Shown one piece after another: positions 5,700-5,946 of a stretch of 5,946 bases of DNA. Numbering within the stretch: position 1 is the first letter of the stretch; each line of letters starts with the position of its first letter. Source of the DNA: Clostridiaceae bacterium (GTDB lineage Bacteria; Bacillota; Clostridia; Oscillospirales; Acutalibacteraceae); contig JAEDHZ010000106.1 of the NCBI GenBank assembly GCA_016292705.1, positions 1-5,946 on the forward strand, read 5' to 3'. Below the pieces are notes generated by a model, which saw only the letters and a program-made list of their open reading frames with translations, searched no databases and was not told where the DNA came from. Both the position numbers and the translations under genes were made by a program.

Positions 5700-5810
5700 T
5701 GGCGTGAACAATCATGCCAATTACAAAATAACCATCACGCCTTGTCCGGCTACAACAAGGGTTAGCGTGATTTTTAACAAACTATTTGTAGCTGGAAAGG
5801 CTATGGTGAT
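5700..5810 (+). promoter_or_regulatory. Structured intercistronic RNA between the ECF sigma gene and the next gene
   Basis: The spacer can form several helices. P1: 5700-5707 with 5712-5719 (8 bp, one G-U, ACAA loop). A long hairpin: 5734-5741 with 5799-5801 plus 5806-5810 (8 bp, 4-base bulge), continued by 5746-5755 with 5786-5795 (10 bp, one G-U); its outer strand contains GTGAT, five of the six SD bases of the downstream gene. A competing terminator-like hairpin uses 5734-5759 and 5765-5771. In addition 5701-5707 can pair with 5735-5741, disrupting both. Mutually exclusive hairpins of this kind suggest control of downstream-gene expression relative to the sigma gene. I recognise no known riboswitch or ribozyme. 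Pairing was read by eye, without energy calculation. Confidence 0.45.
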
Positions 5811-5841
5811 TCATTATGAAAAAGAACGAAAATTTCAGTGA
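5704..5841 (+). CDS. Possible 45-aa micro-ORF overlapping the next gene (doubtful)
   Basis: Starting with GTG at 5704, five bases after an SD-like AGGTG (5694-5698), the frame stays open for 45 codons (MNNHANYKITITPCPATT..., ending ...EKERKFQ) to TGA at 5839-5841. It overlaps the first 26 bases of the downstream gene in another frame. Against it: it uses codons such as ATA, AGG, CTA and GTA that look uncommon in the neighbouring genes, 45 open codons are not rare by chance, and the stretch is better explained by inverted repeats. If translated, ribosome passage would unfold the structured spacer and carry ribosomes to the downstream start, so it could act as a coupling leader. I do not recognise the peptide. 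Confidence 0.2.
   Translation: MNNHANYKITITPCPATTRVSVIFNKLFVAGKAMVIHYEKERKFQ
5734..5775 (+). terminator. Terminator-like hairpin between the sigma and presumptive anti-sigma genes
   Basis: ATCACGC (5734-5740) pairs with GCGTGAT (5765-5771), and CTTGT (5741-5745) with ACAAG (5755-5759), leaving a 5-base bulge (5760-5764) and a 9-base loop. A run of five T (5771-5775) follows, its first base being in the stem. The bulge and short T-run make it a moderate terminator, suited to attenuation rather than full stop, since the next gene has no visible promoter of its own. Confidence 0.4.
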
Positions 5842-5946
5842 CCTGGAAAACATTTTTTCGGAAGATGTCAGACTTCCGGAAAGCCTTTCCAAGGAGAACA
5901 TTGTCAAAAAGATTAAGGAAAATTCAATTAAGCCCGGAAAGAATGT
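5816..5946 (+). CDS. Putative anti-sigma factor, N-terminal fragment (runs off the right edge)
   Basis: Only 43 codons are in the window: MKKNENFSDLENIFSEDVRL, then PESLSKENIVKKIKENSIKP and GKN. The fragment is charged, soluble and probably helical, with no membrane segment yet. ATG at 5816 follows an SD GGTGAT (5805-5810) by five bases. The place right after an ECF sigma gene, and the PESLSKENIVKKIKE stretch, resemble clostridial anti-sigma proteins whose short cytoplasmic N-terminus precedes one membrane segment and an extracellular sensor (some with a beta-propeller). That resemblance is from memory, and the diagnostic parts are outside the window. The gene has no visible promoter, so it should depend on read-through from the sigma gene across the structured spacer. 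Coding status is likely; function is inferred. Confidence 0.6.
   Translation, partial: MKKNENFSDLENIFSEDVRLPESLSKENIVKKIKENSIKPGKN

Larger units (their letters stand above)
5695..5810 (+). repeat. GGTGAT direct repeats bounding the 110-base sigma/anti-sigma spacer
   Basis: GGTGAT occurs at 5695-5700 (end of the sigma gene) and at 5805-5810 (SD of the next gene). Removing one copy plus the 104 bases between would leave GAGGTGAT-TCATT-ATG, an ideal SD spacing directly after the sigma stop. That is what a target-site duplication around an inserted element would look like. However, GGTGAT is itself complementary to the 16S rRNA end and could occur twice for that reason, and the segment's ends are not inverted repeats of each other. 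Confidence 0.3.

Noticed and set aside
5714..5731. Five-codon ORF MPITK in the spacer
   Set aside because: It has no SD and is too short to judge.
5746..5810. Group II intron, hammerhead-type ribozyme or known riboswitch in the spacer
   Set aside because: I looked for a GTGYG start, a domain V-like hairpin, CTGATGA/GAAA core motifs and common riboswitch signatures, and none is present.

Overview
The window looks like chromosomal DNA from a low-to-mid-GC Firmicute of class Clostridia. An Oscillospiraceae/Ruminococcaceae-like gut bacterium is my guess. The grounds are consensus sigma-A promoters with 17-base spacers, strong Shine-Dalgarno (SD) sites, a DUF3795 protein, a BspA-type leucine-rich lipoprotein, and a 56-aa protein whose tail (GSYTG...QDADDL) I recall from that group. 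The taxonomy is an inference. No rRNA, tRNA, CRISPR array or complete insertion sequence was seen.

Layout. 1-1070 (minus): 5' three-quarters of mnmE (tRNA-modification GTPase), with a TTG start and its own promoter. 1071-1272: divergent intergenic region with two near-consensus promoters. 1273-1722 (plus): small GNAT acetyltransferase with a Cys-rich tail, ending four bases from a convergent DUF3795 gene (1727-2059, minus). 2117-2147: terminator hairpin. 2153-4695 (minus): a two-gene operon in which a GPH/MelB-like MFS transporter is followed, with an ATGA overlap, by a leucine-rich-repeat lipoprotein. 4859-5029 (minus): a 56-aa conserved-looking small protein, divergent from an ECF sigma factor (5184-5699, plus). 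The -35 boxes of these two lie only 4 bases apart. 5816-5946 (plus): 5' end of the next gene, which by position and sequence is probably the membrane-anchored anti-sigma partner.

The most unusual part is 5700-5815, between the sigma gene and the presumptive anti-sigma gene. Instead of the short or overlapping junction usual for such pairs there are about 110 bases rich in inverted repeats. They can form a short 5' hairpin, a terminator-like hairpin ending in TTTTT, and a mutually exclusive long hairpin that captures the SD of the downstream gene. The segment is also flanked by two GGTGAT copies, and deleting it would restore an ideal SD-to-ATG spacing. It also carries a 45-codon GTG-initiated reading frame. 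A regulatory RNA, a small inserted element and a micro-gene are competing readings that sequence alone cannot separate.
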